Part shown: in pieces, positions 41,392 through 55,512 of the stretch | Layout of the letters: each line of letters begins with the position of its first letter | How positions within the stretch are numbered: position 1 is the stretch's first letter | NCBI GenBank assembly: GCA_958298945.1 | Contig: OY282608.1 | Location: 73,890,806-73,954,805 of the forward strand | Direction: 5' to 3' | Source: Atherix ibis | Taxonomy: Eukaryota; Arthropoda; Insecta; Diptera; Athericidae | Length of the DNA: 64,000 bases | Notes under the pieces: generated by a model | Told to the model about the DNA's origin: nothing | The model's input: only the letters and a program-made list of their open reading frames with translations | Database searches by the model: none | Translations under genes and position numbers: made by a program

Positions 41392-42360
41392 CCACTAACC
41401 AACAAGCCAACAAACCAACAAGCCAACAAATGAACAAACAAACAAACCAACAAACCAACAAATCAAGTAACCAACAAACCACCAAACGAACATACAAACA
41501 AACCAACAAACGAACAAACCAACAAACCAACAAACAAACAAACCAACAAGCCAACAAACCAACAAACCGACAAACCAACAAACCAACAAACCAACAAGCC
41601 AACAAACCAACAAGCCAACAAACGAACAAACCAACAAACCAACAAACCAACAAACCAACAAACCAACAAACCAACAAACCAACAAACCAACAAGCCAACA
41701 AACCAACAAACCAACAAACCAGCAAACCAACAAACCAACAATACAACAAACGAACAAACCAACAAACCAACAAACCAACAAACCAACAAACCAACAAACC
41801 AACAAACCAACAAACCAAAAAACCAACAAACCAACAAACCAACAAACCAACTAACCAACAAACCAACAAACAAACAAACCAACAAACCAACCAACCAACA
41901 AACCAACAAACCAACAAACCAAGAAACCAACAAACAAACAAACCAACAAACCAACAAACCAACAAACCACAAACCAACAAGCCAACAAACCAACAAGCCA
42001 ACATATGAACAAACAAACAAACCAACAAACCAACAAATCAAGTAACCAACAAACCACCAAACGAACAAACAAACAAACCAACAAACGAACAAACCAACAA
42101 ACCAACAAACAAACAAACCAACAAGCCAACAAACCAACAAACCGACAAACCAACAAACCAACAAGCCAACAAACCAACAACCCAACAAACGAACAAACCA
42201 ACAAACCAACAAACCAACAAACCAACAAACCAAGTAACCAACAAACCAACAAACCAAAAAACCAACAAACCAACAACCCAACCAACAAATAAACCAACAA
42301 ACCAACAAACCAACAAACCAACAAACCAACAAACCAACAAACCAACAAACAAATAAACCA
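41392..42360 (+). repeat. Isolated M-M2 pair (copy of the A-D family)
   Basis: The M at 41,430 and M2 at 42,005 are 575 bp apart, as in units A to D. The intervening CAATACAAC and CCAGCAAA landmarks are in the same order. Private changes are CCACTAACC just upstream (41,395) and CAACAACCCAAC at 42,178. After about 42,310 the sequence leaves the A-D pattern and joins a copy of 36.59-37.56 kb. This is an A-D fragment embedded in K/C-type array. Confidence 0.85.
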
Positions 42361-45300
42361 ACAAACTAACAAACCAATAAACCAACAAACCAACAAACCA
42401 ACAAACCAACAAGCCAACAAACCAACAAACCAACAAACCAAGTAACCAACAAACCAAAAAACCAACAAACCAACAAGCCAACAAACCAACAAACCAACAA
42501 ACCAACTAACCAACAAACCTACAAACCAACAAACCAACAAACCAACAAACCAACAAACGAACAAACCAACAAATCAATAAGCCAACAAACCAACAAGCCA
42601 ACAAACGAACAAACCAACAAACCAACAAACCAACAAACCAACAAACCAACAAACCAACAAACCAAGTAACCAACAAACCAACAAACCAAAAAACCAACAA
42701 ACCAACAACCCAACAAACAAATAAACCAACAAACCAACAAACCAACAAACCATCAAACCAAGTAACCAACAAACCAACAAACCAAAAAACCAACAAAGCA
42801 ACCAACCAACAAACCAACAAACCAAAAAACCAACAAACCAACAAACCAACAAACCAAAAAACCAACAAACCAACAAACCAACAAACCAACAAGCCAACAA
42901 GCCAACAAGCCAAGAAACAAACAAACCAACAAGCCAACAAACCAACAAACCAACAAACCAACATACCAACAAACCTACAAATCAACAAACCAACCAACAA
43001 ACAAACCAACAAACCAACAAACCAACAAACCAACAAACCAACAAACAAATAAACCAACAAACCAACAAACCAACAAACCAACAAACCAACAAACCAACAA
43101 ACCAACAAACCAACAAACCAACAAACCAACAAACCAACAAACCAATAAACCAACAAACCAACAAACCAATAAACCAACAAACCAACAAACCAACAAACCA
43201 ACAAGTCAGCAAACCAACAAACCAACAAACCAAGTAACCAACAAACCAACAAACCAACAAACCAACAAACCAACAAACCAACAAACCAACAAACCAACAA
43301 ACCAACTAACCAACAAACCTACAAACCAACAAACCAACAAACCAACAAACCAACAAACCAACAAACAAACAAACCAACAAATCAACAAGTCAACAAGCCA
43401 AGAAACAAACGAACCAACAAGCCAACAAACCAACAAACCAACAAACCAACAAACCAACATACCAACAAACCAACAAACCAACAAACCAACAAACCAACAA
43501 ACCAACAACCCAACAAACCAACAAACCAACAAACCAACAAACCAACAAACCAAAAAACCAACAAACAAATAAACCAACAAACCAACAAACCAACAAACCA
43601 ACAAACCAAAAAACCAACAAACCAACAAACCAACAAACCAACAAACCAACAAACCAACAAACCAACAAACCAACAAACCAACAAACCAACAAACCAACAA
43701 AGCATCAAGCCAACAAACCAACAAACCAACAACAAACCAAGTAACCAACAAACCAACAAACGAACAAACCAACAAGCCAACAAACCAACAAACCAACAAA
43801 CAAATAAACCAACAAACCAACAAACCAACAAACCAACAAACCAACAAACCAACAAACCAACAAACCAACAAATCAATAAACCAACAAATCAACAAACCAA
43901 TAAACCAACAAACCAACAAACCAACAAACCAACAAGCCAACAAACCAACAAACCAACAAACCAAGTAACCAACAAACCAACAAACCAACAAACCACCAAA
44001 CCAACAAACCAACAAACCAACAAGCCAACAAACCAACAAACCAAAAAACCAACAAACCAGCAAACCAACAAACCAACAAGACAACAAACGAACAAACCAA
44101 CAAGCCAACAAACCAACAAACCAACAAACCAACAAACCAACAAACCAACAAACCAACAAACCAACAAACCAACAAACCAACAAGCCAACAAACCAACAAG
44201 CCAAGAAACAAACAAACCAACAAGCCAACAAACCAACAAACCAACAAACCAACATACCAACAAACCAACAAATCAACAAACCAACCAACAAACAAACCAA
44301 CAAACCAACAAACCAACAAACCAACAAACCAACAAACAAATAAACCAACAAACCAACAAACCAACAAACCAACAAACCAACAAACCAACAAACCAACAAA
44401 CCAACAAACCAACAAACCAACAAACCAACAAACCAACAAACCAACAAACCAACAAACCAACAAACCAACAAACCAACCAACCAACAAACCAACAAACCAA
44501 CAAACCAATAAACCAACAAACCAACAAACCAATAAACCAACAAACCAACAAACCAACAAGCCAGCAAACCAACAAACCAACAAACCAAGTAACCAACAAA
44601 CCAACAAACCAACAAACCAACAAACCAACAAACCAACAAACAAACAAACCAACAATTCAACAAGTCAACAAGCCAAGAAACAAACGAACCAACAAGCCAA
44701 CAAACTAACAAACCAACAAACCAACAAACCAACATACCAACAAACCAACAAACCAACAAACCAACAAACCAACAAACCAACAACCCAACAAACCAACAAA
44801 CCAACAAACCAACAAACCAACAAACCAAAAAACCAACAAACAAATAAACTAACAAACCAACAAACCAACAAACCAACAAACCAACAAACCAACAAACCAA
44901 CAAACCAACAAACCAACAAACCAACAAACCAACAAACCAACAAACTAACAAACCAACAAAGCATCAAGCCAACAAACCAACAAACCAACAACAAACCAAG
45001 TAACCAACAAACCAACAAACGAACAAACCAACAAGCCAACAAACCAACAAACAAATAAACCAACAAACCAACAAACCAACAAACCAACAAACCAACAAAC
45101 CAACAAACCAACAAACCAACAAATCAATAAACCAACAAACCAACAAACCAATAAACCAACAAACCAACAAACCAACAAACCAACAAGCCAACAAACCAAC
45201 AAACCAGCAAACCAACAAACCAACAAGACAACAAACGAACAAACCAACAAGCCAACAAACCAACAAACCAACAAACCAACAAACCAACAAACCAACAAAC

Positions 45301-45753
45301 CAACAAACCAATAAACCAACAAACCAAAAAACCAACAAACCAGCAAACCAACAAACCAACAAGACAACAAACGAACAAACCAACAAACCAACAAATCAAT
45401 AAACCAACAAACCAACAAACCAACAAACCAACAAACCAACAAGCCAACAAACCAACAAACCAAAAAACCAACAAACCAGCAAACCAACAAACCAACAAGA
45501 CAACAAACGAACAAACCAACAAGCCAACAAACCAACAAACCAACAAACCAACAAACCAACAAACCAACAAACCAACAAACCAATAAACCAACAAACCAAC
45601 AAACCAACAAACAAACAAACCAACAAACAAACAAACCAACAAACCAACCAACCAACAAACCAACAAACCAACAAACCAAGAAACCAACAAACAAACAAAC
45701 CAACAAACCAACAAACCACAAACCAACAAGCCAACAAACCAACAAGCCAACAA
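42361..45753. repeat. Homogeneous K/C-module array, part 2
   Basis: The first ~970 bp copy 36.59-37.56 kb. Then follow C modules at 43,406 and 44,681 and K modules at 43,702 and 44,961. From 44,344 to 44,474 there are about 16 canonical octamers without a variant, among the longest pure runs in the window. They end in a CCAACCAACC slip. Near 45,180-45,500 a CCAGCAAACC/CAAGACAACAAACG element recurs two or three times at close spacing. No gene-like sequence is seen. Confidence 0.82.
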
Positions 45754-48325
45754 ATGAACAAACAAACAAACCAACAAACCAACAAATCAAGTAACCAACA
45801 AACCACCAAACGAACATACAAACAAACCAACAAACGAACAAACCAACAAACCAACAAACAAACAAACCAACAAGCCAACAAACCAACAAACCGACAAACC
45901 AACAAACCAACAAACTAACAAGCCAACAAACCAACAAGCCAACAAACGAACAAACCAACAAACCAACAAACCAACAAACCAACAAACCAACAAACCAACA
46001 AACCAACAAACCAACAAGCCAACAAGCCAACAAACCAACAAACCAACAAACCAACAAACCAACAAACCAACAAACCAACAAACCAACAAACCAACAAACC
46101 AATAAACCAACAAACCAACAAACCAATAAACCAACAAACCAACAAACCCACAAGCCAGCAAACCAACAAACCAACAAACCAAGTAACCAACAAACCAACA
46201 AACCAACAAACCAACAAACCAACTAACCAACAAACCTACAAACCAACAAACCAACAAACCAACAAACCAACAAACCAACAAACAAACAAACCAACAAATC
46301 AACAAGTCAACAAGCCAAGAAACAAACGAACCAACAAGCCAACAAACCAACAAACCAACAAACCAACAAACCAACATACCAACAAACCAACAAACCAACA
46401 AACCAACAAACCAACAAACCAACAACCCAACAAACCAACAAACCAACAAACCAACAAACCAACAAACCAAAAAACCAACAAACAAATAAACTAACAAACC
46501 AACAAACCAACAAACCAACAAACCAACAAACCAACAAACCAACAAACCAACAAACCAACAAACCAACAAACCAACAAACCAAAAAACCAACAAACCAACA
46601 AAGCATCAAGCCAACAAACCAACAAACCAACAACAAACCAAGTAACCAACAAACCAACAAACGAACAAACCAACAAGCCAACAAACCAACAAACCAACAA
46701 ACAAATAAACCAACAAACCAACAAACCAACAAACCAACAAACCAACAAACCAACAAACCAACAAACCAACAAATCAATAAACCAACAAACCAACAAACCA
46801 ATAAACCAACAAACCAACAAACCAACAAACCAACAAGCCAACAAACCAACAAACCAACAAACCAAGTAACCAACAAACCAACAAACCAACAAACCAACAA
46901 ACCAACAAACCAAAAAACCAACAAGCCAACAAACCAACAAACCAAAAAACCAACAAACCAGCAAACCAACAAACCAACAAGACAACAAACGAACAAACCA
47001 ACAAGCCAACAAACCAACAAACCAACAAACCAACAAACCAACAAACCAACAAACCAATAAACCAACAAACCAACAAACCAACAAACAAACAAACCAACAA
47101 ACAAACAAACCAACAAACCAACCAACCAACAAACCAACAAACCAACAAACCAAGAAACCAACAAACAAACAAACCAACAAACCAACAAACCACAAACCAA
47201 CAAGCCAACAAACCAACAAGCCAACAAATGAACAAACAAACAAACCAACAAACCAACAAATCAAGTAATCAACAAACCACCAAACGAACATACAAACAAA
47301 CCAACAAACGAACAAACCAACAAACCAACAAACAAACAAACCAACAAGCCAACAAACCAACAAACCGACAAACCAACAAACCAACAAACCAACAAGCCAA
47401 CAAACCAACAAGCCAACAAACGAACAAACCAACAAACCAACAAACCAACAAACCAACAAACCAACAAACCAACAAACCAACAAACCAACAAACCAACAAG
47501 CCAACAAACCAACAAACCAACAAACCAGCAAACCAACAAACCAACAATACAACAAACGAACAAACCAACAAACCAACAAACCAACAAACCAACAAACCAA
47601 CAAACCAACAAACCAACAAACCAACAAACCAACAAACCAACAAACCAACAAACCAACAAACCAACAAACCAACAAACCAACAAACCAACAAACTAACAAA
47701 GCATCAAGCCAACAAACCAACAAACCAACAACAAACCAAGTAACCAACAAACCAACAAACGAACAAACCAACAAGCCAACAAACCAACAAACAAATAAAC
47801 CAACAAACCAACAAACCAACAAACCAACAAACCAACAAACCAACAAACCAACAAACCAACAAATCAATAAACCAACAAACCAACAAACCAATAAACCAAC
47901 AAACCAACAAACCAACAAACCAACAAGCCAACAAACCAACAAACCAACAAACCAAGTAACCAACAAACCAACAAACCAACAAACCAACAAACCAACAAAC
48001 CAACAAACCAACAAGCCAACAAACCAACAAACCAAAAAACCAACAAACCAGCAAACCAACAAACCAACAAGACAACAAACGAACAAACCAACAAGCCAAC
48101 AAACCAACAAACCAACAAACCAACAAACCAACAAACCAACAAACCAACAAACCAATAAACCAACAAACCAACAAACCAACAAACAAACAAACCAACAAAC
48201 AAACAAACCAACAAACCAACCAACCAACAAACCAACAAACCAACAAACCAAGAAACCAACAAACAAACAAACCAACAAACCAACAAACCACAAACCAACA
48301 AGCCAACAAACCAACAAGCCAACAA
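45754..48325 (+). repeat. ~2.57-kb tandem unit, copy 1
   Basis: The unit is bounded by M modules at 45,754 and 48,326. It contains a C module at 46,323, K modules at 46,603 and 47,701, and an M at 47,228. The left ~1.9 kb repeats in the next unit at offsets of 2,572, 2,580 and 2,572. One octamer is gained and one lost between landmarks. Copy 1 differs at 46,147, where AAACCCACAAGCC replaces AAACCAACAAGCC. Confidence 0.88.
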
Positions 48326-50235
48326 ATGAACAAACAAACAAACCAACAAACCAACAAATCAAGTAACCAACAAACCACCAAACGAACATACAAACAAACC
48401 AACAAACGAACAAACCAACAAACCAACAAACAAACAAACCAACAAGCCAACAAACCAACAAACCGACAAACCAACAAACCAACAAACTAACAAGCCAACA
48501 AACCAACAAGCCAACAAACGAACAAACCAACAAACCAACAAACCAACAAACCAACAAACCAACAAACCAACAAACCAACAAACCAACAAGCCAACAAGCC
48601 AACAAACCAACAAACCAACAAACCAACAAACCAACAAACCAACAAACCAACAAACCAACAAACCAACAAACCAACAAACCAACAAACCAATAAACCAACA
48701 AACCAACAAACCAATAAACCAACAAACCAACAAACCAACAAGCCAGCAAACCAACAAACCAACAAACCAAATAACCAACAAACCAACAAACCAACAAACC
48801 AACTAACCAACAAACCTACAAACCAACAAACCAACAAACCAACAAACCAACAAACCAACAAACAAACAAACCAACAAATCAACAAGTCAACAAGCCAAGA
48901 AACAAACGAACCAACAAGCCAACAAACCAACAAACCAACAAACCAACAAACCAACATACCAACAAACCAACAAACCAACAAACCAACAAACCAACAAACC
49001 AACAACCCAACAAACCAACAAACCAACAAACCAACAAACCAACAAACCAAAAAACCAACAAACAAATAAACTAACAAACCAACAAACCAACAAACCAACA
49101 AACCAACAAACCAACAAACCAACAAACCAACAAACCAACAAACCAACAAACCAACAAACCAAAAAACCAACAAACCAACAAAGCATCAAGCCAACAAACC
49201 AACAAACCAACAACAAACCAAGTAACCAACAAACCAACAAACGAACAAACCAACAAGCCAACAAACCAACAAACCAACAAACAAATAAACCAACAAACCA
49301 ACAAACCAACAAACCAACAAACCAACAAACCAACAAACCAACAAACCAACAAATCAATAAACCAACAAACCAACAAACCAATAAACCAACAAACCAACAA
49401 ACCAACAAACCAACAAGCCAACAAACCAACAAACCAACAAACCAAGTAACCAACAAACCAACAAACCAACAAACCAACAAACCAACAAACCAACAAACCA
49501 ACAAGCCAACAAACCAACAAACCAAAAAACCAACAAACCAGCAAACCAACAAACCAACAAGACAACAAACGAACAAACCAACAAGCCAACAAACCAACAA
49601 ACCAACAAACCAACAAACCAACAAACCAACAAACCAATAAACCAACAAACCAACAAACAAACAAACCAACAAACAAACAAACCAACAAACCAACCAACCA
49701 ACAAACCAACAAACCAACAAACCAAGAAACCAACAAACAAACAAACCAACAAACCAACAAACCACAAACCAACAAGCCAACAAACCAACAAGCCAACAAA
49801 TGAACAAACAAACAAACCAACAAACCAACAAATCAAGTAATCAACAAACCACCAAACGAACATACAAACAAACCAACAAACGAACAAACCAACAAACCAA
49901 CAAACAAACAAACCAACAAGCCAACAAACCAACAAACCGACAAACCAACAAACCAACAAACCAACAAGCCAACAAACCAACAAGCCAACAAACGAACAAA
50001 CCAACAAACCAACAAACCAACAAACCAACAAACCAACAAACCAACAAACCAACAAACCAACAAACCAACAAACCAACAAGCCAACAAACCAACAAACCAA
50101 CAAACCAGCAAACCAACAAACCAACAATACAACAAACGAACAAACCAACAAACCAACAAACCAACAAACCAACAAACCAACAAACCAACAAACCAACAAA
50201 CCAACAAACCAACAAACCAACAAACCAACAAACCA
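48326..50235 (+). repeat. ~2.57-kb tandem unit, copy 2 (partial)
   Basis: This copy matches 45,754 to about 47,690: M at 48,326, C at 48,903, K at 49,183 and M at 49,800. A CCAAATAACC variant near 48,768 replaces CCAAGTAACC. After about 50,235 it reads CAACTAACC and passes into an A-D type M2 region. The K module expected near 50,273 is absent. Confidence 0.87.
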
Positions 50236-51334
50236 ACTAACCAACAAACCAACAAACAAACAAACCAACAAACCAACCAACCAACAAACCAACAAACCAA
50301 CAAACCAAGAAACCAACAAACCAACAAACCAACAAACCAACAAACCAACAAACCACAAACCAACAAGCCAACAAACCAACAAGCCAACATATGAACAAAC
50401 AAACAAACCAACAAACCAACAAATCAAGTAACCAACAAACCACCAAACGAACAAACAAACAAACCAACAAACGAACAAACCAACAAACCAACAAACAAAC
50501 AAACCAACAAGCCAACAAACCAACAAACCGACAAACCAACAAACCAACAAGCCAACAAACCAACAAGCCAACAAACGAACAAACCAACAAACCAACAAAC
50601 CAACAAACCAACAAACCAAGTAACCAACAAACCAACAAACCAAAAAACCAACAAACCAACAACCCAACCAACAAATAAACCAACAAACCAACAAACCAAC
50701 AAACCAACAAACCAACAAACCAAGTAACCAACAAACCAACAAACCAAAAAACCAACAAAGAAACCAAACAACAAACCAACAAACCAAAAAACCAACAAAC
50801 CAACAAACCAACAAACCAAAAAACCAACAAACCAACAAACCAACAAACCAACAAGCCAACAAACCAACAAGCCAAGAAACAAACAAAAAAACAAGCCAAC
50901 AAACCAACAAACCAACAAACCAACAAACCAACAAACAAACAAACCAACAAACCAACAAACCAACAAACCAACAAACCAACAAACCAACAAACCAACAAAC
51001 CAACAAACCAACAAACCAACAAACAAATAAACCAACAAACCAACAAACCAATAAACCAACAAACCAACAAACCAACAAACCAACAAACCAACAAGCCAAC
51101 AAACCAACAAACCAACAAACCAAGTAACCAACAAACCAACAAACCAACAAACCAACAAGCCAACAAACCAACAAACCAACAAGCCAACAAACCAACAAAC
51201 CAAAAAACCAACAAAACAACAAACCAACAAACCAACAAACCAACAAACGAACAAACCAACAAACCAACAAACCAACAAACCAACAAACCAACAAACCAAC
51301 AAACCAACAAACCAACAAACTAACAAACCAAAAA
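50236..51334. repeat. Transition block with last M2 module
   Basis: M2 at 50,391 is followed by sequence resembling units A to D after M2, with changes such as CAAACAACAAACC near 50,767 and CAAAAAAACAAGCC near 50,886. The block ends at the ATGAACAAACC landmark that opens the 2.1-kb tandem units. No gene is present. Confidence 0.8.
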
Positions 51335-53411
51335 ATGAACAAACCAACAAACCAAGTAACCAATAAACCAACAAACCAACAAACCAACAAGCCAACAAAC
51401 CAACAAACCAACAAGCCAACAAGCCAACAAAATAACAAACCAACAAACCAACAAACCAACAAGCCAACAAAACAACAAACCAACAAGCCAACAAGCCAAC
51501 AAACCAAAAAACCAACAAACGAACAAACCAGCAAACCAACAAACCACCAAACCAATAAACCAACAAACCAACAAACAAACAAACCAACAAATTAACAAAC
51601 CAACAAACCAACAAACCAACAAACCAACAAACCAACAAACCAACAAACCAACCAGCCAAAAAACAAACAAACCAACAAACCAACAAACCAACAAACCAAC
51701 AAACCAACAAACCAACAAACCAACAAACCAACAAACCAACAAACCAACAAACCAACAAACCAACAAACCAACAAGCCAACAAACCAACAAACCAACAAAC
51801 CAACAAACGAACAAACCAACAAACCAACAAACCAACAAGCCAACAAACCAACAAACCAACAAGGCAACAAACCAACAAACCAACAATCCAACAAACCAAC
51901 AAACCAACAAACCAACAAAACAACAAACCAACAAACCAACAAACCAACAAACGAACAAACCAACAAACCAACAAACAAACAAATCAACAAACCAACAATC
52001 CAACAAACCAACAAGCCAACAAACCAACAAACAAATAAACCAATAACCAACAAACCAACAAACCAACAAACCAACAAACCAACAAACCAACAAACCAACA
52101 AACCAACAAACCAACAAACCAAAAAACCAAGAAACCAAGAAACCAACAAACCAACAAACCAACAAACCAACAAACCAACAAACCAACAAACCAAAAAGCC
52201 AACAAACCAACAAACCAACAAACCAACAAACCAACAAACCAACAAACCAACAAACGAACAGACGAACAAACCAACAAATCAACAAACCAACAAACGAACA
52301 AACCAACAAACCAACAAACCAACAAACCAACAAGCCAACAAACCAACAAGCCAAGAAACAAACAAACCAACAAGCCAACAAACCAACAAACCAACAAACC
52401 AACATACCAACAAACCAACAAATCAACAATCCAACAAACAAACAAACCAACAAACCAACAAACCAACAAACCAACAAACCAACAAACCAACAAACCAATA
52501 AACCAACAAACCAACAAACCAGTAAACCAACAAACCAACAAACCAACAAACCAACAAGCCAACAAACCAACAAACCAACAAACCAAGTAACCAACAAACC
52601 AACAAACCAACAAACCAATAAGCCAACAAACCAACAAACCAACAAGCCAACAAACCAACAAACCAACAAACCAACAAAACAACAAACCAACAAACCAACA
52701 AACCAACAAACGATTAAACCAACAAACCAACTAACCAACAAACAAACAAACCAACAAACCAACAATTCAACAAACCAACAAGCCAGCAAGCCAACAAAAA
52801 AATAAACCAAAAACCAACAAACCAACAAATCAACATACCAACAAACCAACAAACCAACAAACCAACAAACCAACAAACCAACAAACCAACAAACCAACAA
52901 ACCAACAAACCAACAAACCAACAAACCAACAAACCACAAACCAACAAGCCATCAAACCAACAAGCCAACAAATGAACAAACAAACAAACCAACAAACCAA
53001 CAAATCAAGTAACCAACAAACCACCAAACGAACATACAAACAAACCAACAAACGAACAAACCAACAAACCAACAAACAAACAAACCAACAAGCCAACAAA
53101 CCAACAAACCGACAAACCAACAAACCGACAAACCAACAAACCAACAAACCAACAAGCCAACAAAACAACAAGCCAACAAACGAACAAACTAACAAAATAA
53201 CAAACCAACAAACCAACAAACCAACAAACCAAAAAACCAACAAACCAACAACCTAACCAACAAATAAACCAACAAACCAACAAACCAACAAACCAACAAA
53301 CCAACAAACCAAGTAACCAACAAACCAACAAACCAAAAAACCAACAAAGAAACCAACCAACAAACCAACAAACCAAAAAACCAAGAAACCATCAAACCAA
53401 CAAACCAAAAA
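51335..53411 (+). repeat. ~2.1-kb tandem unit, copy 1
   Basis: The unit begins with AAAAAATGAACAAACC and CCAAGTAACCAATAAACC. It contains CAACCAGCCAAAAAAC (about 51,650), AAGGCAAC (51,860), a CAGACGAAC variant (52,258), CGATTAAACC (52,711), CAATTCAACAAACC (52,762) and an M at 52,972. A second copy starts at 53,412. The offset is 2,077 at the left, 2,109 in the middle (the second copy has four extra octamers in a pure run), 2,093 at the M module and 2,101 at CCTAACC. Confidence 0.9.
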
Positions 53412-55512
53412 ATGAACAAACCAACAAACCAAGTAACCAATAAACCAACAAACCAACAAACCAACAAGCCAACAAACCAACAAACCAACAAGCCAACAAG
53501 CCAACAAAATAACAAACCAACAAACCAACAAACCAACAAGCCAACAAAACAACAAACCAACAAGCCAACAAGCCAACAAACCAAAAAACCAACAAACGAA
53601 CAAACCAGCAAACCAACAAACCACCAAACCAATAAACCAACAAACCAACAAACAAACAAACCAACAAATTAACAAACCAACAAACCAACAAACCAACAAA
53701 CCAACAAACCAACAAACCAACAAACCAACAAACCAACCAGCCAAAAAACAAACAAACCAACAAACCAACAAACCAACAAACCAACAAACCAACAAACCAA
53801 CAAACCAACAAACCAACAAACCAACAAACCAACAAACCAACAAACCAACAAACCAACAAACCAACAAACCAACAAACCAACAAGCCAACAAACCAACAAA
53901 CCAACAAACCAACAAACGAACAAACCAACAAACCAACAAACCAACAAGCCAACAAACCAACAAACCAACAAGGCAACAAACCAACAAACCAACAATCCAA
54001 CAAACCAACAAACCAACAAACCAACAAAACAACAAACCAACAAACCAACAAACCAACAAACGAACAAACCAACAAACCAACAAACAAACAAATCAACAAA
54101 CCAACAATCCAACAAACCAACAAGCCAACAAACCAACAAACAAATAAACCAATAACCAACAAACCAACAAACCAACAAACCAACAAACCAACAAACCAAC
54201 AAACCAACAAACCAACAAACCAACAAACCAAAAAACCAAGAAACCAAGAAACCAACAAACCAACAAACCAACAAACCAACAAACCAACAAACCAACAAAC
54301 CAAAAAGCCAACAAACCAACAAACCAACAAACCAACAAACCAACAAACCAACAAACCAACAAACGAACAGACGAACAAACCAACAAATCAACAAACCAAC
54401 AAACGAACAAACCAACAAACCAACAAACCAACAAACCAACAAGCCAACAAACCAACAAGCCAAGAAACAAACAAACCAACAAGCCAACAAACCAACAAAC
54501 CAACAAACCAACATACCAACAAACCAACAAATCAACAATCCAACAAACAAACAAACCAACAAACCAACAAACCAACAAACCAACAAACCAACAAACCAAC
54601 AAACCAATAAACCAACAAACCAACAAACCAGTAAACCAACAAACCAACAAACCAACAAACCAACAAGCCAACAAACCAACAAACCAACAAACCAAGTAAC
54701 CAACAAACCAACAAACCAACAAACCAATAAGCCAACAAACCAACAAACCAACAAGCCAACAAACCAACAAACCAACAAACCAACAAAACAACAAACCAAC
54801 AAACCAACAAACCAACAAACGATTAAACCAACAAACCAACTAACCAACAAACAAACAAACCAACAAACCAACAATTCAACAAACCAACAAGCCAGCAAGC
54901 CAACAAAAAAATAAACCAAAAACCAACAAACCAACATACCAACAAACCAACAAACCAACAAACCAACAAACCAACAAACCAACAAACCAACAAACCAACA
55001 AACCAACAAACCAACAAACCAACAAACCACAAACCAACAAGCCATCAAACCAACAAGCCAACAAATGAACAAACAAACAAACCAACAAACCAACAAATCA
55101 AGTAACCAACAAACCACCAAACGAACATACAAACAAACCAACAAACGAACAAACCAACAAACCAACAAACAAACAAACCAACAAGCCAACAAACCAACAA
55201 ACCGACAAACCAACAAACCGACAAACCAACAAACCAACAAACCAACAAGCCAACAAAACAACAAGCCAACAAACGAACAAACTAACAAAATAACAAACCA
55301 ACAAACCAACAAACCAACAAACCAACAAACCAAAAAACCAACAAACCAACAACCTAACCAACAAATAAACCAACAAACCAACAAACCAACAAACCAACAA
55401 ACCAACAAACCAAGTAACCAACAAACCAACAAACCAAAAAACCAACAAAGAAACCAACCAACAAACCAACAAACCAAAAAACCAAGAAACCATCAAACCA
55501 ACAAACCAAAAA
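53412..55512 (+). repeat. ~2.1-kb tandem unit, copy 2
   Basis: This copy is collinear with copy 1: CGATTAAACC at 54,820, M at 55,065 and CCTAACC at 55,353. It has a longer pure octamer run (about 53,752-53,883) and lacks two octamers before the CATACC variant near 54,936. The right end passes into the block that is copied again 2.85 kb downstream. Confidence 0.9.

Larger units (their letters stand above)
37631..48950 (+). repeat. C module family: AGTCAAC/CAAACGAACC marker, 8 copies
   Basis: A segment reading CAAGTCAACAAGCCAAG then AAACAAACGAACCAACAAGCC recurs with CAAACGAACC starting at 37631, 38815, 39498, 40549, 43406, 44681, 46323 and 48903. It is usually preceded by CTAACCAACAAACCTAC about 90 bp upstream and followed by a CATACC variant. 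Spacings are irregular (1184, 683, 1051, 2857, 1275, 1642, 2580). The module was therefore copied in blocks of different length rather than as one fixed unit. The entry spans first to last copy. Confidence 0.85.
14915..49270 (+). repeat. K module family: GCATCAAGCC marker, 12 copies
   Basis: A rare variant octamer, AAAGCATCAAGCC, is followed about 25 bp later by AACAACAAACCAAGTAACC, where a short unit shifts the repeat phase. The G of GCATCAAGCC is at 14915, 18243, 21683, 23110, 37887, 39079, 40829, 43702, 44961, 46603, 47701 and 49183. The two changes always travel together, so the module spreads as a block. K copies are absent from 24-37 kb and after 50 kb. They mark the family that dominates 37-49 kb. 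The entry spans first to last copy. Confidence 0.88.
15915..50540 (+). repeat. M2 subtype with CATATG (9 copies)
   Basis: In nine M modules the unit before the ATG reads CAACATATGAAC instead of CAACAAATGAAC, giving a CATATG palindrome (NdeI recognition sequence). The sites start at 15953, 19393, 24219, 27219, 29636, 32492, 34733, 42002 and 50388. In five cases an ordinary M lies exactly 575 bp upstream (23647/24222, 26647/27222, 29064/29639, 31920/32495, 41430/42005). The pair 49800/50391 is 591 bp, two octamers longer, and 34313/34736 is shortened to 423 bp. The M-M2 pair therefore behaves as one inherited higher-order element. Confidence 0.88.
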
